This document shows, piece after piece, positions 18,454 to 27,068 of a DNA stretch of 64,000 nt. The notes beneath the pieces were generated by a model that was given only the letters and a program-made list of their open reading frames with translations, did not search any database and was not told where the DNA came from. Position 1 is the first letter of the stretch; each line of letters opens with the position of its first letter. Location of the stretch: contig NZ_BSOJ01000009.1 in assembly GCF_030160455.1 (NCBI RefSeq), forward strand, positions 170,709 through 234,708, read 5' to 3'. Origin of the DNA: Limnobacter litoralis (GTDB lineage: Bacteria; Pseudomonadota; Gammaproteobacteria; Burkholderiales; Burkholderiaceae_B). Both the position numbers and the translations under genes were made by a program.

Positions 18454-19431
18454 ATGTCGCTTTATAGCTCTATTGCCAGCACGGGTTCTTGCCTGCCCGA
18501 ACGTGTGGTATCCAACGTTCAGCTTACCGAATTCCTGGCCAAGCGCGGTGTAGAAACCAGCGCCGAATGGATTGAAACCCGAACGGGAATTCGTCAGCGG
18601 TACATTTGCTCTGAAGAAGAGACCAATGCACATCTGGCCTCAAAGGCTGCTATTCAAGCCCTTGAGCGTGCTCGCCTGTTGCCAGGCGAGGTGGATCTGA
18701 TCGTTCTCGCCACCTCCACGCCCGATCAGGTGTTTCCCTCCACTGCCTGCCTGGTGCAGGGGGCCATTGGTGCCAAAAAGGCGGTCGCCTTTGACATTCA
18801 AGCTGTTTGCAGCGGATTTGTTTATGCGCTGACAATCGCCGATTCCATGCTGAAGTCTGGTCAGTTCAAAAACGCCTTGGTGATAGGATCTGAGGTGTTC
18901 AGCCGCCTAATGGATTGGCAAGACCGCACCACCTGTGTGCTTTTCGGCGACGGGGCAGGCGCGGTTGTTTTGAAAGCCGACACACAGCCCGGCATTTTGG
19001 GCTGCAAGTTGCACGCCGACGGTTCACTTGAGCACATTCTGAATGCCAAGGGGCGAATCGTAAATGGTCAAATTGTGGGCGACCCATTTCTACGCATGGA
19101 CGGCCAGGCGGTTTTCCGTCAGGCGGTCTCTGTATTGGGTCAAAGTGCACTTGAATTGATGCACGAGGCGGATTTTGACCCATCCAAACTGGATTTTCTT
19201 GTGCCGCATCAGGCCAACGTTCGAATTCTTCAGTCTGTGGCCAAACGCCTCAAATTGCCTGAAGATCGCGTTGTGGTCACGGTTGGTGACCACGGTAACA
19301 CGTCTGCAGCATCAGTTCCGCTTGCGCTTGATGTCGCTGTTAGCCAAGGTCGCATCAAAAAAGGGCATCACGTGCTTTTGCAGGGTGTGGGTGGTGGGTT
19401 TACCTGGGGCAGTGTGCTCGTTCGCATGTAA
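18454..19431 (+). CDS. fabH: 3-oxoacyl-ACP synthase III
   Basis: Starts fatty acid synthesis by condensing acetyl-CoA with malonyl-ACP. At 325 residues it is of normal length. The Cys-His-Asn triad is seen as [11 protein letters not shown] (Cys near 114), [10 protein letters not shown] (His near 250) and [12 protein letters not shown] (Asn near 280). The C-terminal [10 protein letters not shown] motif is typical. Located between plsX and fabD in the operon. Confidence 0.97.
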   Translation: MSLYSSIASTGSCLPERVVSNVQLTEFLAKRGVETSAEWIETRTGIRQRYICSEEETNAHLASKAAIQALERARLLPGEVDLIVLATSTPDQVFPSTACLVQGAIGAKKAVAFDIQAVCSGFVYALTIADSMLKSGQFKNALVIGSEVFSRLMDWQDRTTCVLFGDGAGAVVLKADTQPGILGCKLHADGSLEHILNAKGRIVNGQIVGDPFLRMDGQAVFRQAVSVLGQSALELMHEADFDPSKLDFLVPHQANVRILQSVAKRLKLPEDRVVVTVGDHGNTSAASVPLALDVAVSQGRIKKGHHVLLQGVGGGFTWGSVLVRM

Positions 19432-19472
19432 AATGCTGCGCAAACTACAATTATTCGGGATTCCTCAAAAGC

Positions 19473-20423
19473 ATGACTTCAAAAATCGCATTTCTGTTTC
19501 CAGGCCAAGGCTCTCAGTCAGTCGGGATGCTCAATTCGTTCGAATCGGATTCAGCCACAGCGAATCTGTATCAGCATCTGGCCGACGTTGCTTCCAAGGC
19601 CTTGGGTGACGACATCGTCGGATTGATCAAGAATGGCCCTGCGGAACAGTTGAACCTGACAACCAACACGCAACCGGCCATGCTGCTGGGCGATGTGCTG
19701 GTCTTTGAGGCCTGGAAGCAACTCGGCGGCCATGCGCCCGCCATGGTGGCAGGCCATTCACTGGGTGAATACGCGGCACTGGTTGCTGCGGGTGTGCTTT
19801 CCATCGAGCAGGCGCTTCCATTGGTGCGTATTCGCGCCCAAGCCATGCAAGACGCCGTTCCTGTGGGTCAGGGCGGCATGGCGGCTGTGCTCGGTCTATC
19901 CGATGAGGCGGTCATTCAAGTGTGCGCAAGCGCATCTGAAGGTGCCAGTGTTGTAGAGGCGGTCAATTTCAATGCACCCTCACAAGTGGTGATTGCCGGT
20001 AGTGCATCGGCTGTCAAAAAGGCCTGTGAACTTGCAAAACAGGCGGGGGCCAAGCGCGCGCTTGAGTTGCCAGTGTCGGCTCCGTTTCACTCCTCGCTGA
20101 TGAAGCCCGCTTCCATTCGCTTGAGTAAGGCGCTTTCAGGTTTGAATCTTGGTGCGCCAAATTGCCCCGTGATTAACAACGTAGACGTCAGTATCGAGAC
20201 CGATCCACTTCAAATTGTCGATGCCTTGGTTCGCCAAGCCTATCGACCTGTGAGATGGGTTGAGACCATTCAGAAAATGACCGCAGAAGGAGCAACCCTG
20301 TTCGTTGAATGTGGGCCGGGCAAGGTACTTTCAGGCTTGGTCAAGCGGATTTCTGATGTGCCGGTGGTCAGCATGAGCGACCCCGATTCCGTGCGGGCGG
20401 CGCTTCAAGCCGTCTCCGCCTGA
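19473..20423 (+). CDS. fabD: Malonyl-CoA:ACP transacylase
   Basis: Transfers malonyl groups from CoA to ACP for chain elongation. The 316-residue chain opens with the FLFPGQGSQSVGM motif, has the nucleophile Ser in GHSLGEYAAL near residue 92 and the His of SAPFHSSLM near 204. ECGPGKVLSGL near the end is also conserved. It lies 41 bases after fabH. Confidence 0.97.
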   Translation: MTSKIAFLFPGQGSQSVGMLNSFESDSATANLYQHLADVASKALGDDIVGLIKNGPAEQLNLTTNTQPAMLLGDVLVFEAWKQLGGHAPAMVAGHSLGEYAALVAAGVLSIEQALPLVRIRAQAMQDAVPVGQGGMAAVLGLSDEAVIQVCASASEGASVVEAVNFNAPSQVVIAGSASAVKKACELAKQAGAKRALELPVSAPFHSSLMKPASIRLSKALSGLNLGAPNCPVINNVDVSIETDPLQIVDALVRQAYRPVRWVETIQKMTAEGATLFVECGPGKVLSGLVKRISDVPVVSMSDPDSVRAALQAVSA

Positions 20424-20446
20424 TTATTCAACTGGAGACAGACACT

Positions 20447-21199
20447 GTGTACCTGTTTGATTTGACTGGGAAGGTGGCCCTCGTCACCGGGGCAAGCCGT
20501 GGTATCGGTCAGGAAACTTTGTTGACCCTGGGGCGTGCCGGTGCCGCTGTGGTTGGCACCGCGACAACGCAGTCAGGTGCAGATCGTATTACTGCTGCCC
20601 TTCGAGAAGCTGGATTAACCGGTGTCGGTATGGTTTTAAATGTCAATGACGCTGGGTCTATCGAACCGTTATTTGCTAAAATCGCCGAAGATTTCGGGTC
20701 TGTTGCCGTGTTGGTCAACAACGCGGGCATTACGCGTGACCAACTTGCAATGCGCATGAAAGACGAAGAATGGGACGATGTGATTTCCACCAACTTGTCG
20801 GCAGTGTTCAAGATGACCAAAGCAGCAATGCGCCCGATGATGAAAGCACGCCATGGGCGTGTCATCAACATCACCTCCGTGGTCGGAGTAACCGGTAACC
20901 CGGGTCAGGCCAACTACGCGGCCGCCAAAGCGGGTGTGGCGGGTATGACAAAAGCGCTCGCCCGTGAGCTTGGAAGCCGCAATATCACGGTAAACTGTGT
21001 TGCACCCGGATTTATCAAAACAGACATGACTGACGCATTGAGCGAGGCTCAGATCGATCAGTTGAAACAACAAATCCCGCTGGGGCGTTTGGGACAGGTA
21101 GAAGACATTGCTGCGGCGGTGTTGTATCTGGCCAGCGACCACGCGGGGTATGTAACTGGAACCACACTCCATGTAAACGGTGGAATGTGGATTGGTTAA
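20447..21199 (+). CDS. fabG: 3-oxoacyl-ACP reductase
   Basis: NADPH-dependent reductase of the elongation cycle, 250 residues, short-chain dehydrogenase fold. The nucleotide motif is TGASRGIGQ (near residue 13), followed by NNAGITRD, the catalytic Ser in INITSVVG and Tyr-x3-Lys in YAAAKAG near 155. The start is GTG with GGAGA upstream. ADH-type SDRs are common, but the position between fabD and acpP fixes the identity. Confidence 0.97.
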   Translation: MYLFDLTGKVALVTGASRGIGQETLLTLGRAGAAVVGTATTQSGADRITAALREAGLTGVGMVLNVNDAGSIEPLFAKIAEDFGSVAVLVNNAGITRDQLAMRMKDEEWDDVISTNLSAVFKMTKAAMRPMMKARHGRVINITSVVGVTGNPGQANYAAAKAGVAGMTKALARELGSRNITVNCVAPGFIKTDMTDALSEAQIDQLKQQIPLGRLGQVEDIAAAVLYLASDHAGYVTGTTLHVNGGMWIG

Positions 21200-21210
21200 C
21201 AAGAAAAACA

Positions 21211-21239
21211 TTGTAATTGATGATGTTTCGTCATATTAC
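21211..21239 (+). promoter_or_regulatory. Possible internal promoter for acpP
   Basis: TTGTAA (21211-21216) and TATTAC (21234-21239) are 17 bases apart in the only gap of note inside the fab operon, 46 bases before acpP. Each box matches four of six consensus bases. Extra transcription would suit the high ACP demand; no experiment supports it. Confidence 0.4.
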
Positions 21240-21284
21240 TTTGTTAGCATTTTCGATTTTATTTGAAACCACGGAGGCTCCGTA

Positions 21285-21524
21285 ATGGAAAACATTGAAC
21301 AGCGCGTCAAGAAGATTGTTGCTGAACAGCTCGGCGTAAAAGAAGAAGAAATCAAGACCGAATCTTCTTTCGTAGATGATCTCGGCGCTGATTCCCTGGA
21401 CACAGTTGAATTGGTGATGGCTTTGGAAGAGGAATTTGAGACAGAAATTCCCGATGAAGAAGCCGAGAAGATTACAACAGTTCAACAAGCGATTGATTAC
21501 GTTAAGACTCACTCAAAGTCTTAA
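21285..21524 (+). CDS. acpP: Acyl carrier protein
   Basis: A 79-residue acidic four-helix protein. The phosphopantetheine attachment Ser lies in [12 protein letters not shown] near residue 38. Length, charge and position between fabG and fabF are those of the fatty-acid synthesis ACP. A CGGAGG ribosome-binding site precedes the ATG, and AcpS encoded at 32812 would load the prosthetic group. Confidence 0.98.
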   Translation: MENIEQRVKKIVAEQLGVKEEEIKTESSFVDDLGADSLDTVELVMALEEEFETEIPDEEAEKITTVQQAIDYVKTHSKS

Positions 21525-21541
21525 TACGGATTTGTGAATTG

Positions 21542-21573
21542 GATGGAGAGGGGCCCCCTAGGCCTTCTCCATC
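21542..21573 (+). promoter_or_regulatory. Hairpin between acpP and fabF
   Basis: GATGGAG (21542-21548) pairs with CTCCATC (21567-21573), and an inner GGCC/GGCC pair lengthens the stem with a small bulge. There is no T run after it, so it is more likely an mRNA-stabilising or processing hairpin that lets acpP transcript levels exceed those of fabF than a full terminator. Confidence 0.5.
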
Positions 21574-21602
21574 GGTCATGAATTGAACAAGAGGGAGGGC
21601 TC

Positions 21603-22841
21603 GTGAGCCGAAGACGTGTTGTTGTTACTGGATTGGGCATAGTCAGCCCGATTGGAAACTCTGCAGACGAGGTTTGGTCCAGTCTGACCCAGGGTCGCTC
21701 CGGCATTCGCACTATCACACGTTTTGACACTGAGGGACTCAGTGTAAAGATCGCTGGTGAAGTCAAGGATTTCAAAGTCGAAGACTACATTCCCCCCAAA
21801 GATGCGGGTCGAATGGACACATTCATACATTATGGATTGTCGGCGGCTATTCAGGCATTCAAAGACTCAGGCATTGAAGTGACTGAGCAAAACGCTGAAC
21901 GCATTGGCGTCAGCATTGGTTCTGGCATTGGCGGCTTGCCGATGATTGAGGACACCCACACGGAATACGTGAACAAGGGGTATCGAAGAATTTCTCCATT
22001 TTTTGTGCCTGGAAGCATCATCAACATGATTTCCGGACACATGTCGATTATGTACGGGCTGAAGGGTCCGAACATTGCCATGGTGACAGCGTGTACAACA
22101 GGTACACACAGCATCGGCGAAGCCGGCCGCATGATTGAATACGGTGATGCAGACGTCATGATCGCTGGTGGTGCTGAATCCACCGTTTCTCCCTTGGGAA
22201 TTGGCGGTTTTGCGGCCATGCGTGCCCTGTCAACCCGCAATGATGACCCTGAAGCAGCCAGCCGTCCCTGGGACAAAGACCGCGATGGGTTTGTATTGGG
22301 CGAAGGCGCTGGAGTTCTCGTACTCGAAGAATACGAACACGCCAAGGCGCGTGGCGCAAAAATTTACGGTGAGTTGGTCGGCTACGGCATGAGTGCTGAC
22401 GCCAGCCACATGACCGCTCCTTGTGCAGACGGCGATGGTGCTGCGCGATCCATGTTGGCTGCGCTGCGCAATGCCGGCATGAACGCAGACCAGGTGTCTT
22501 ACATCAATGCGCATGGTACTTCTACCCCCCTGGGTGACCTGGCCGAAACCATGGCCGTGAAGCGTGCGCTTGGAGATCATGCCCGCAAAACCGTTGTGAA
22601 CTCCACTAAAAGCATGACTGGACATTTGCTCGGAGCAGCCGGCGGCATTGAGGCCGTGTTTACTGCCTTGGCTGTTCATCATCAGGTTTCACCACCCACC
22701 ATCAATCTGCTGGAGGCCGGTGAGGGCTGTGACCTGGATTATTGCGCCAATCAGGCTCGTGAAATGCCCATCAAGCTCGCATTGTCAAACTCATTTGGTT
22801 TCGGTGGCACCAACGGTACGCTGGCAATCGCCCGTATTTGA
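21603..22841 (+). CDS. fabF: 3-oxoacyl-ACP synthase II
   Basis: Elongating condensing enzyme, 412 residues. Cys-His-His triad: [11 protein letters not shown] (Cys near 163), INAHGTSTP (His near 303) and [12 protein letters not shown] (His near 340). The C-terminal [10 protein letters not shown] is also typical. The start is GTG with a GAGGGAGG ribosome-binding site. Last gene of the fab operon, followed by the terminator at 22860. Confidence 0.97.
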   Translation: MSRRRVVVTGLGIVSPIGNSADEVWSSLTQGRSGIRTITRFDTEGLSVKIAGEVKDFKVEDYIPPKDAGRMDTFIHYGLSAAIQAFKDSGIEVTEQNAERIGVSIGSGIGGLPMIEDTHTEYVNKGYRRISPFFVPGSIINMISGHMSIMYGLKGPNIAMVTACTTGTHSIGEAGRMIEYGDADVMIAGGAESTVSPLGIGGFAAMRALSTRNDDPEAASRPWDKDRDGFVLGEGAGVLVLEEYEHAKARGAKIYGELVGYGMSADASHMTAPCADGDGAARSMLAALRNAGMNADQVSYINAHGTSTPLGDLAETMAVKRALGDHARKTVVNSTKSMTGHLLGAAGGIEAVFTALAVHHQVSPPTINLLEAGEGCDLDYCANQAREMPIKLALSNSFGFGGTNGTLAIARI

Positions 22842-23213
22842 GTGTCCCCAATGAGCCATCACCCTGGTGGAAACTTCGCTTGTTTTGAAGTTTCTGCCAG
22901 GGTGTTTTCATTTTATGCACTGTTGTTTGGCGAATCGCGTAAGCCACATTACACCCTGTGCTTTGAATCGCCTGAGCATCAGGTTGTGTCTCAGCCTGGG
23001 CTTTTATTGCGGACTTCGTTCGACAAATATCCACGTTATTGCTCGGTTGAACGCGCCTGGCACAACGCGTTGGGTGTGTTCTTTTGGTTGCATGACGTTT
23101 CACCCCATCCTTTCTGGGTAAAATCGAGCGATCCAAACATGTCATTCCTATTAAACTGGCTCGATCGAATGCATACCCTGTCCGACAGAGGGAGGAAGTT
23201 TGTCCTCCGATAA
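22842..23213 (+). CDS. Doubtful hypothetical ORF between fabF and rpoE
   Basis: A 123-codon frame from GTG at 22842 with codon use not unlike its neighbours and a tryptophan-rich C-terminal half (FFWLHDVSPHPFWVK, NWLDRM). Burkholderiales often have a small uncharacterised gene at this spot. Against it, the terminator at 22860-22914 lies inside its first codons, and it has no clear membrane segments or ribosome-binding site. A shorter form starting after the terminator, for example at the in-frame TTG near 22921, is possible. It overlaps the rpoE start by 14 bases. If it is not coding, 22915-23199 is an untranslated rpoE leader and promoter region. Confidence 0.3.
   Translation: MSPMSHHPGGNFACFEVSARVFSFYALLFGESRKPHYTLCFESPEHQVVSQPGLLLRTSFDKYPRYCSVERAWHNALGVFFWLHDVSPHPFWVKSSDPNMSFLLNWLDRMHTLSDRGRKFVLR
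22860..22914 (+). terminator. Terminator of the fab operon
   Basis: An 18-bp stem with arms at 22860-22877 and 22887-22904: outer CACCCTGG/CCAGGGTG, two G-U pairs, then GAAACTTC/GAAGTTTC, around a 9-base loop. It is followed by TTTTCATTTT. It begins 19 bases after the fabF stop. A stem this long with a U tract is very unlikely by chance. Confidence 0.88.
23191..23208 (+). promoter_or_regulatory. Hairpin enclosing the rpoE ribosome-binding site and start
   Basis: GGAGGA (23191-23196) is exactly complementary to TCCTCC (23203-23208), with AGTTTG in the loop. GGAGG is the Shine-Dalgarno sequence, and the TTG start of rpoE begins at 23200 in the loop, so pairing would hide the translation start. 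Confidence 0.6.
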
Positions 23214-23802
23214 AGACGAAGATCTGATTATTGTTCGTCGTGTGCAGTCTGGTGATCAGGCTGCCTTCAATCTTCTGGTGTCCAAATATCATCGCCGTGT
23301 CGCCCGCTTGCTGACCCGAATGGTCAAAAACCAGGAAGACATTGACGACGTGGTGCAGGAAACATTCATCAAGGCCTATCGCGCCATCGGTAACTTCAGG
23401 GGCGAGAGCGCTTTTTACACCTGGATTTACAGGATTGCCATCAACACGGCCAAGAATCTCTTGGTGACTCAAAGTCGAAGGCCCTCTGCATTGCGTGAAA
23501 TTGCAGATGAGGACAATGAAACTTTTGAAGACAATTCTGCTCTTAGTAACATCGATACGCCTGAATCGCTCTATGAGAGCCGTCAGATCGGCGTCGCCGT
23601 CAACGACGCCATGACTGCTTTGCCTGAAGAACTCCGATCTGCGATTGTCATGCGTGAAATTGATGGATTGAGTTACGAAGAAATTGCCGCTGCCATGGAT
23701 TGTCCAATTGGCACGGTGAGATCTCGAATATTCAGGGCTCGCGAGGCCATAGCAGCAAAGATAAAGCCGCTGTTGGGGCCGCGTGGCGACAAACGTTGGT
23801 GA
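23200..23802 (+). CDS. rpoE: RNA polymerase sigma factor RpoE (ECF, sigma-E/AlgU type)
   Basis: The 200-residue envelope-stress sigma factor directs RNA polymerase to stress promoters. Region 2 holds DVVQETFIKAYRAIGNFRGESAFYTWIYRIAINTAKN (about residues 45-85), and region 4 holds ALPEELRSAIVMREIDGLSYEEIAAAM and GTVRSRIFRAREAI. The start is TTG at 23200 with GGAGG four bases upstream, unusually close and inside a hairpin. rseA, rseB and a DegP-type protease follow, the classical sigma-E module. Confidence 0.95.
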   Translation: MSSDKDEDLIIVRRVQSGDQAAFNLLVSKYHRRVARLLTRMVKNQEDIDDVVQETFIKAYRAIGNFRGESAFYTWIYRIAINTAKNLLVTQSRRPSALREIADEDNETFEDNSALSNIDTPESLYESRQIGVAVNDAMTALPEELRSAIVMREIDGLSYEEIAAAMDCPIGTVRSRIFRAREAIAAKIKPLLGPRGDKRW

Positions 23803-24470
23803 TGGATATGAATATGAGCAAGAAACTTGAAAATTTGTCAGCTTTGATGGACAGTGAATTGCCAGATGAGGAGCTTGACGCGTTGTTCAAAGATCTCGAT
23901 GACGGTCTGCTGTCCGCTTGGCACGAGTCCCAGTTGGCGGGCGATGTGCTTCGTTCCTCCGAGCTTGCTGCGCATCACAATCCTGAGTTTTTGGTGCGAT
24001 TTGCAGAGGTGCTCAAGCAGGAGCCCGTGGTTGTGGCGCCTCAGCTGGACACTGTCGAACGGCGAAAGAAAGCGGGACGGCTCAGGTCATTGGTTCGCGT
24101 GGGCGTTGGTCGAAACATGGCAGTTTCAGCGGCGGCAATTGCCCTGTTTTCGTTTGGCTTGTTCCAGACGGTTCCGCCGCTGGATTCCGAGGTGCAGATT
24201 GTGCGCACTGCGGATTTGTCCAATGTCAGTGAAGACGACCTGGCGCTTTTGCGTGATTACCTGATGGCCCATCAGCAGAACAGTGCGCCGGGCGGAATTG
24301 CAGGGGTTTCTTCGATCGCTGCGGGCACGCTTGACTCCCCTGAGCTTAGCAGCACCGAAAGGGTGGTGGCGTCGTCTGCCAATGCGGGTGAATGGATGAA
24401 CGTGTGGCGTCCTTCCAGTGAACTTGAGGGGCAGAATGTTCAATTCACCTACGTTTCAAGCCATCGCTGA
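23802..24470 (+). CDS. rseA: Anti-sigma-E factor RseA (MucA-like)
   Basis: A single-pass membrane protein of 222 residues that should hold RpoE inactive. The N-terminal cytoplasmic domain carries the conserved LSALMDSELPDEELD segment and RseA-type helices. A transmembrane helix lies near residues 105-122 (AVSAAAIALFSFGLF) and a periplasmic tail follows. ATG at 23802 overlaps the rpoE stop (TGATG), coupling sigma and anti-sigma synthesis. Two further in-frame ATGs within five codons are alternatives. Confidence 0.88.
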   Translation: MDMNMSKKLENLSALMDSELPDEELDALFKDLDDGLLSAWHESQLAGDVLRSSELAAHHNPEFLVRFAEVLKQEPVVVAPQLDTVERRKKAGRLRSLVRVGVGRNMAVSAAAIALFSFGLFQTVPPLDSEVQIVRTADLSNVSEDDLALLRDYLMAHQQNSAPGGIAGVSSIAAGTLDSPELSSTERVVASSANAGEWMNVWRPSSELEGQNVQFTYVSSHR

Positions 24471-24479
24471 AGTGCAACC

Positions 24480-25463
24480 ATGAAGCAGTGGATCAGTCGA
24501 TTCTGGGTGACTGGGCTTTTGGCAGGTTTTTGTTTGTTCGGCTTTACTGCCACAGCCTTTGGGGGCGATTCAGCCTGGTCAATTATTATGGCCACTCATC
24601 AGCAAGCCAAGGTGCTTTCTTATTCCGGCGTCATGATCACGCAGTCTGGTGAATACACTCAATCGAGCAAGTTGCTGCATTTCGCCTCGCCCAATGGAGA
24701 CGAGGATGAGTTGCTTGAGAAACTGGATGGTCAGCCTTCTCGATGGATTCGTCACAACGACGTCATTCAGTGCATACTGCCTCAGCAAAAGCTGATTTTG
24801 TCAGAACGTCGTCAGAATTCCACGGCATTCCCACAGGTTTTCAGTGGTCCGGACGACACATACGCGCCTGAGAAAGTATATGAAATCAAACAGTTGCCAG
24901 TCCAGCGTGTTGCTGGACGTTCGGCTTTGGTGTTCAGGCTGATCCCCAAGGACGCCTACCGCCACGAATACCGGTTGTACATCGACAAAGTGACCAATTT
25001 GCTTCTTCGTTCGGAACTTTATTCGAGTGATGGGCATCTGTTAGAACAGGTTGGCTTCACTGAAATCAGTTTTGATCCAGATCCTGCCAAAAGGCCGTCT
25101 CTGTACAGTGCAAAGCCGGGCTGGAAAATGGCTGACACGCAGGTTAGCACTGCCGATGCGCAGGGTTTGCCGTATTCTTTGCCTGACGACATTCAGGGTT
25201 TTAAAAAGACAGGTGTTTTTAGTCGCGTCAGGGGCAAGGGGCAAAGCGTGGATCAGACTGTGTATTCAGATGGCCTGTCCACTTTGTCCGTGTTTGTTCA
25301 AAGGGCCAAAGCAGGTCAGTCCATGCCCAACGTGCCCATGGCCCATGGGGCGGTGGTCTCCAGATCGCAAACCGTCGGAAATTATCTCGTGACGGCTTTG
25401 GGTGAGGTGCCTTTGGTCACGCTGAATCAGGTTTTGAAGTCGGTTCAATGGAAATCACAATAG
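24480..25463 (+). CDS. rseB: Sigma-E regulatory protein RseB (MucB)
   Basis: A periplasmic protein of 327 residues with a signal peptide (about residues 1-28, ending TAFGGDSA). The MucB/RseB lolA-like N-terminal domain includes LSYSGVMITQSGEYTQSSKLLH, and a smaller C-terminal domain follows. It binds the periplasmic part of RseA and protects it from DegS cleavage, sensing envelope damage. It is placed between rseA and mucD as expected. Confidence 0.92.
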   Translation: MKQWISRFWVTGLLAGFCLFGFTATAFGGDSAWSIIMATHQQAKVLSYSGVMITQSGEYTQSSKLLHFASPNGDEDELLEKLDGQPSRWIRHNDVIQCILPQQKLILSERRQNSTAFPQVFSGPDDTYAPEKVYEIKQLPVQRVAGRSALVFRLIPKDAYRHEYRLYIDKVTNLLLRSELYSSDGHLLEQVGFTEISFDPDPAKRPSLYSAKPGWKMADTQVSTADAQGLPYSLPDDIQGFKKTGVFSRVRGKGQSVDQTVYSDGLSTLSVFVQRAKAGQSMPNVPMAHGAVVSRSQTVGNYLVTALGEVPLVTLNQVLKSVQWKSQ

Positions 25464-25477
25464 AAAAGGAAAGTAGC

Positions 25478-26935
25478 ATGAAGACAATTTCCCATCGAAA
25501 CTGGGTTTATCGCTATCAGCATTTTTTTGCGCTGATCATTCTGTGTGCAATGTTTGCTTTTGCAAACCAGGCTCGTGCGGCAGCCCGTGATTTGCCTGAC
25601 TTTTCGGATCTGGTGGAAAAGGTAGGGCCCGCGGTTGTGAACATTCGCACCACGCAAAAGCTGTCGCAGGTTGCTCAGCAACAGCAAATGCCCGAAATTC
25701 CCGGTCTGGATCCCAATGATCCTTTTTACGATTTCTTCCGCAGGTTCATGCAGCCGCAGCAACCCCAGCCGCAGCAAATGCCACACGGCAACCCCAATCG
25801 TGAGGTGCCACGCGGTGTGGGCTCTGGTTTCATCATCGATCCGAACGGTTATGTGTTGACCAACCACCACGTGATCGAAGGGGCTGACAACATTTATGTC
25901 ACTTTGACCGACAAGCGGGAGTTCAAGGCCAAAGTGATTGGTTCAGACAAGCGAACAGACGTGGCGCTGTTGAAAATTGACGGCAAAGATTTGCCGACCA
26001 TTAAAATCGGTGATGACAGCAAAGCAAAAGTAGGGCAGTGGGTTGTGGCCATTGGTTCGCCTTTTGGTCTTGACAACACAGTGACTGCCGGCATCATCAG
26101 TGCCAAAGCCCGTGACACAGGCGAGTATTTGCCTTTCATCCAGACCGACGTGGCAGTGAACCCTGGCAACTCTGGTGGCCCATTGTTGAACCTGGATGGT
26201 GAGGTGATCGGTATCAACTCACAGATTTACAGCCGCACTGGCGGTTTCATGGGCATTTCATTCGCAATTCCAATTGACGAAGTGATGCGCGTGGCCGACC
26301 AGCTGAAGAAAACCGGCAAGGTGACGCGTGGTCGAATTGGCGTTGGCATTGGTGATGTCGATGAGGACGTGGCCAAGGCACTTGGGTTGAATGCCAGCGA
26401 AGGTGCTTTGGTGGGCTCTGTCAGCAAAGGTGGGCCAGCCGACAAGGCGGGTTTGAAAGCCGGCGACATTATTTTGAAGTTCAATGGCAAAGACATCAAA
26501 AAGGCATCTGATTTGCCACGCATTGTGGGCGACACGCAACCCGGCACAAAAGCCACTATTCTGGTGTGGCGCAAGGGTTCTGAAAAGTCATTCACAGTGA
26601 CTGTGGGTGAGTTTGAGAACGAGAAAGTTGCATCCAAGAAAGAAGAGAAGCCCAAGGCCACGGTGACTGACAAGCTTGGATTGTCGGTTTCTGATCCCAC
26701 TGCCGACGAAAAGGCACAACTGGGTCTGGAATCCGGTGTGGTGGTTCGGGCCTCCGATGGCTTGGCTGCCTCCGTCGGGATGGTGCCCGGTGATGTTATT
26801 CTGCGCGTAGGCCGCACTGACATTACATCGGCCAAGCAATTCAACGAAATCGTCAACAGCATGAAACCCGGCCAATCCATCGCTTTGCTGGTTCGCCGCG
26901 GTGACAACTCGACCTTTGTGGTAATAACGCCGTAA
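25478..26935 (+). CDS. mucD: Periplasmic serine protease, DegP/HtrA family (MucD)
   Basis: A 485-residue Do-like protease and chaperone. A signal peptide (about 1-34, ending ARAAAR) is followed by a trypsin-like domain with the triad His131 (TNHHVIEG), Asp161 (RTDVALLK) and Ser232 (GNSGGPLL). Two PDZ domains follow from about residues 285 and 400. A Gln/Pro-rich loop lies before the protease core. ATG at 25478 with AAGGA upstream is used; the longer form from 25448 would overlap rseB. It degrades misfolded envelope proteins under sigma-E stress. Confidence 0.94.
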   Translation: MKTISHRNWVYRYQHFFALIILCAMFAFANQARAAARDLPDFSDLVEKVGPAVVNIRTTQKLSQVAQQQQMPEIPGLDPNDPFYDFFRRFMQPQQPQPQQMPHGNPNREVPRGVGSGFIIDPNGYVLTNHHVIEGADNIYVTLTDKREFKAKVIGSDKRTDVALLKIDGKDLPTIKIGDDSKAKVGQWVVAIGSPFGLDNTVTAGIISAKARDTGEYLPFIQTDVAVNPGNSGGPLLNLDGEVIGINSQIYSRTGGFMGISFAIPIDEVMRVADQLKKTGKVTRGRIGVGIGDVDEDVAKALGLNASEGALVGSVSKGGPADKAGLKAGDIILKFNGKDIKKASDLPRIVGDTQPGTKATILVWRKGSEKSFTVTVGEFENEKVASKKEEKPKATVTDKLGLSVSDPTADEKAQLGLESGVVVRASDGLAASVGMVPGDVILRVGRTDITSAKQFNEIVNSMKPGQSIALLVRRGDNSTFVVITP

Positions 26936-27035
26936 TTGACTGAGTACCCTCGAAGAGCCCGTTAAATTTCTTTCTTGATTTTTCTGGTTCTTCGAGCGTG
27001 CATTCAGTTAAAATGCTGAGTTATCCATGTTTTAT

Positions 27036-27058
27036 GGGGGCCAACAGCCCCCTTTTTT
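27036..27058 (+). terminator. Terminator-like hairpin directly before lepA
   Basis: GGGGGC (27036-27041) and GCCCCC (27047-27052) enclose CAACA and are followed by six T (27053-27058). The lepA reading frame begins at once after it, so it acts either as the end of the mucD unit or as an attenuator in the lepA leader. A weaker inverted repeat, CTCGAAGAGCC/GGTTCTTCGAG, lies at 26949-26996. Confidence 0.75.
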
Positions 27059-27068
27059 AATGATGCAG

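Noticed and set aside
26227..26907. 226-codon open frame on the minus strand
   Set aside because: Opposite the mucD PDZ domains, no domain or start signal.
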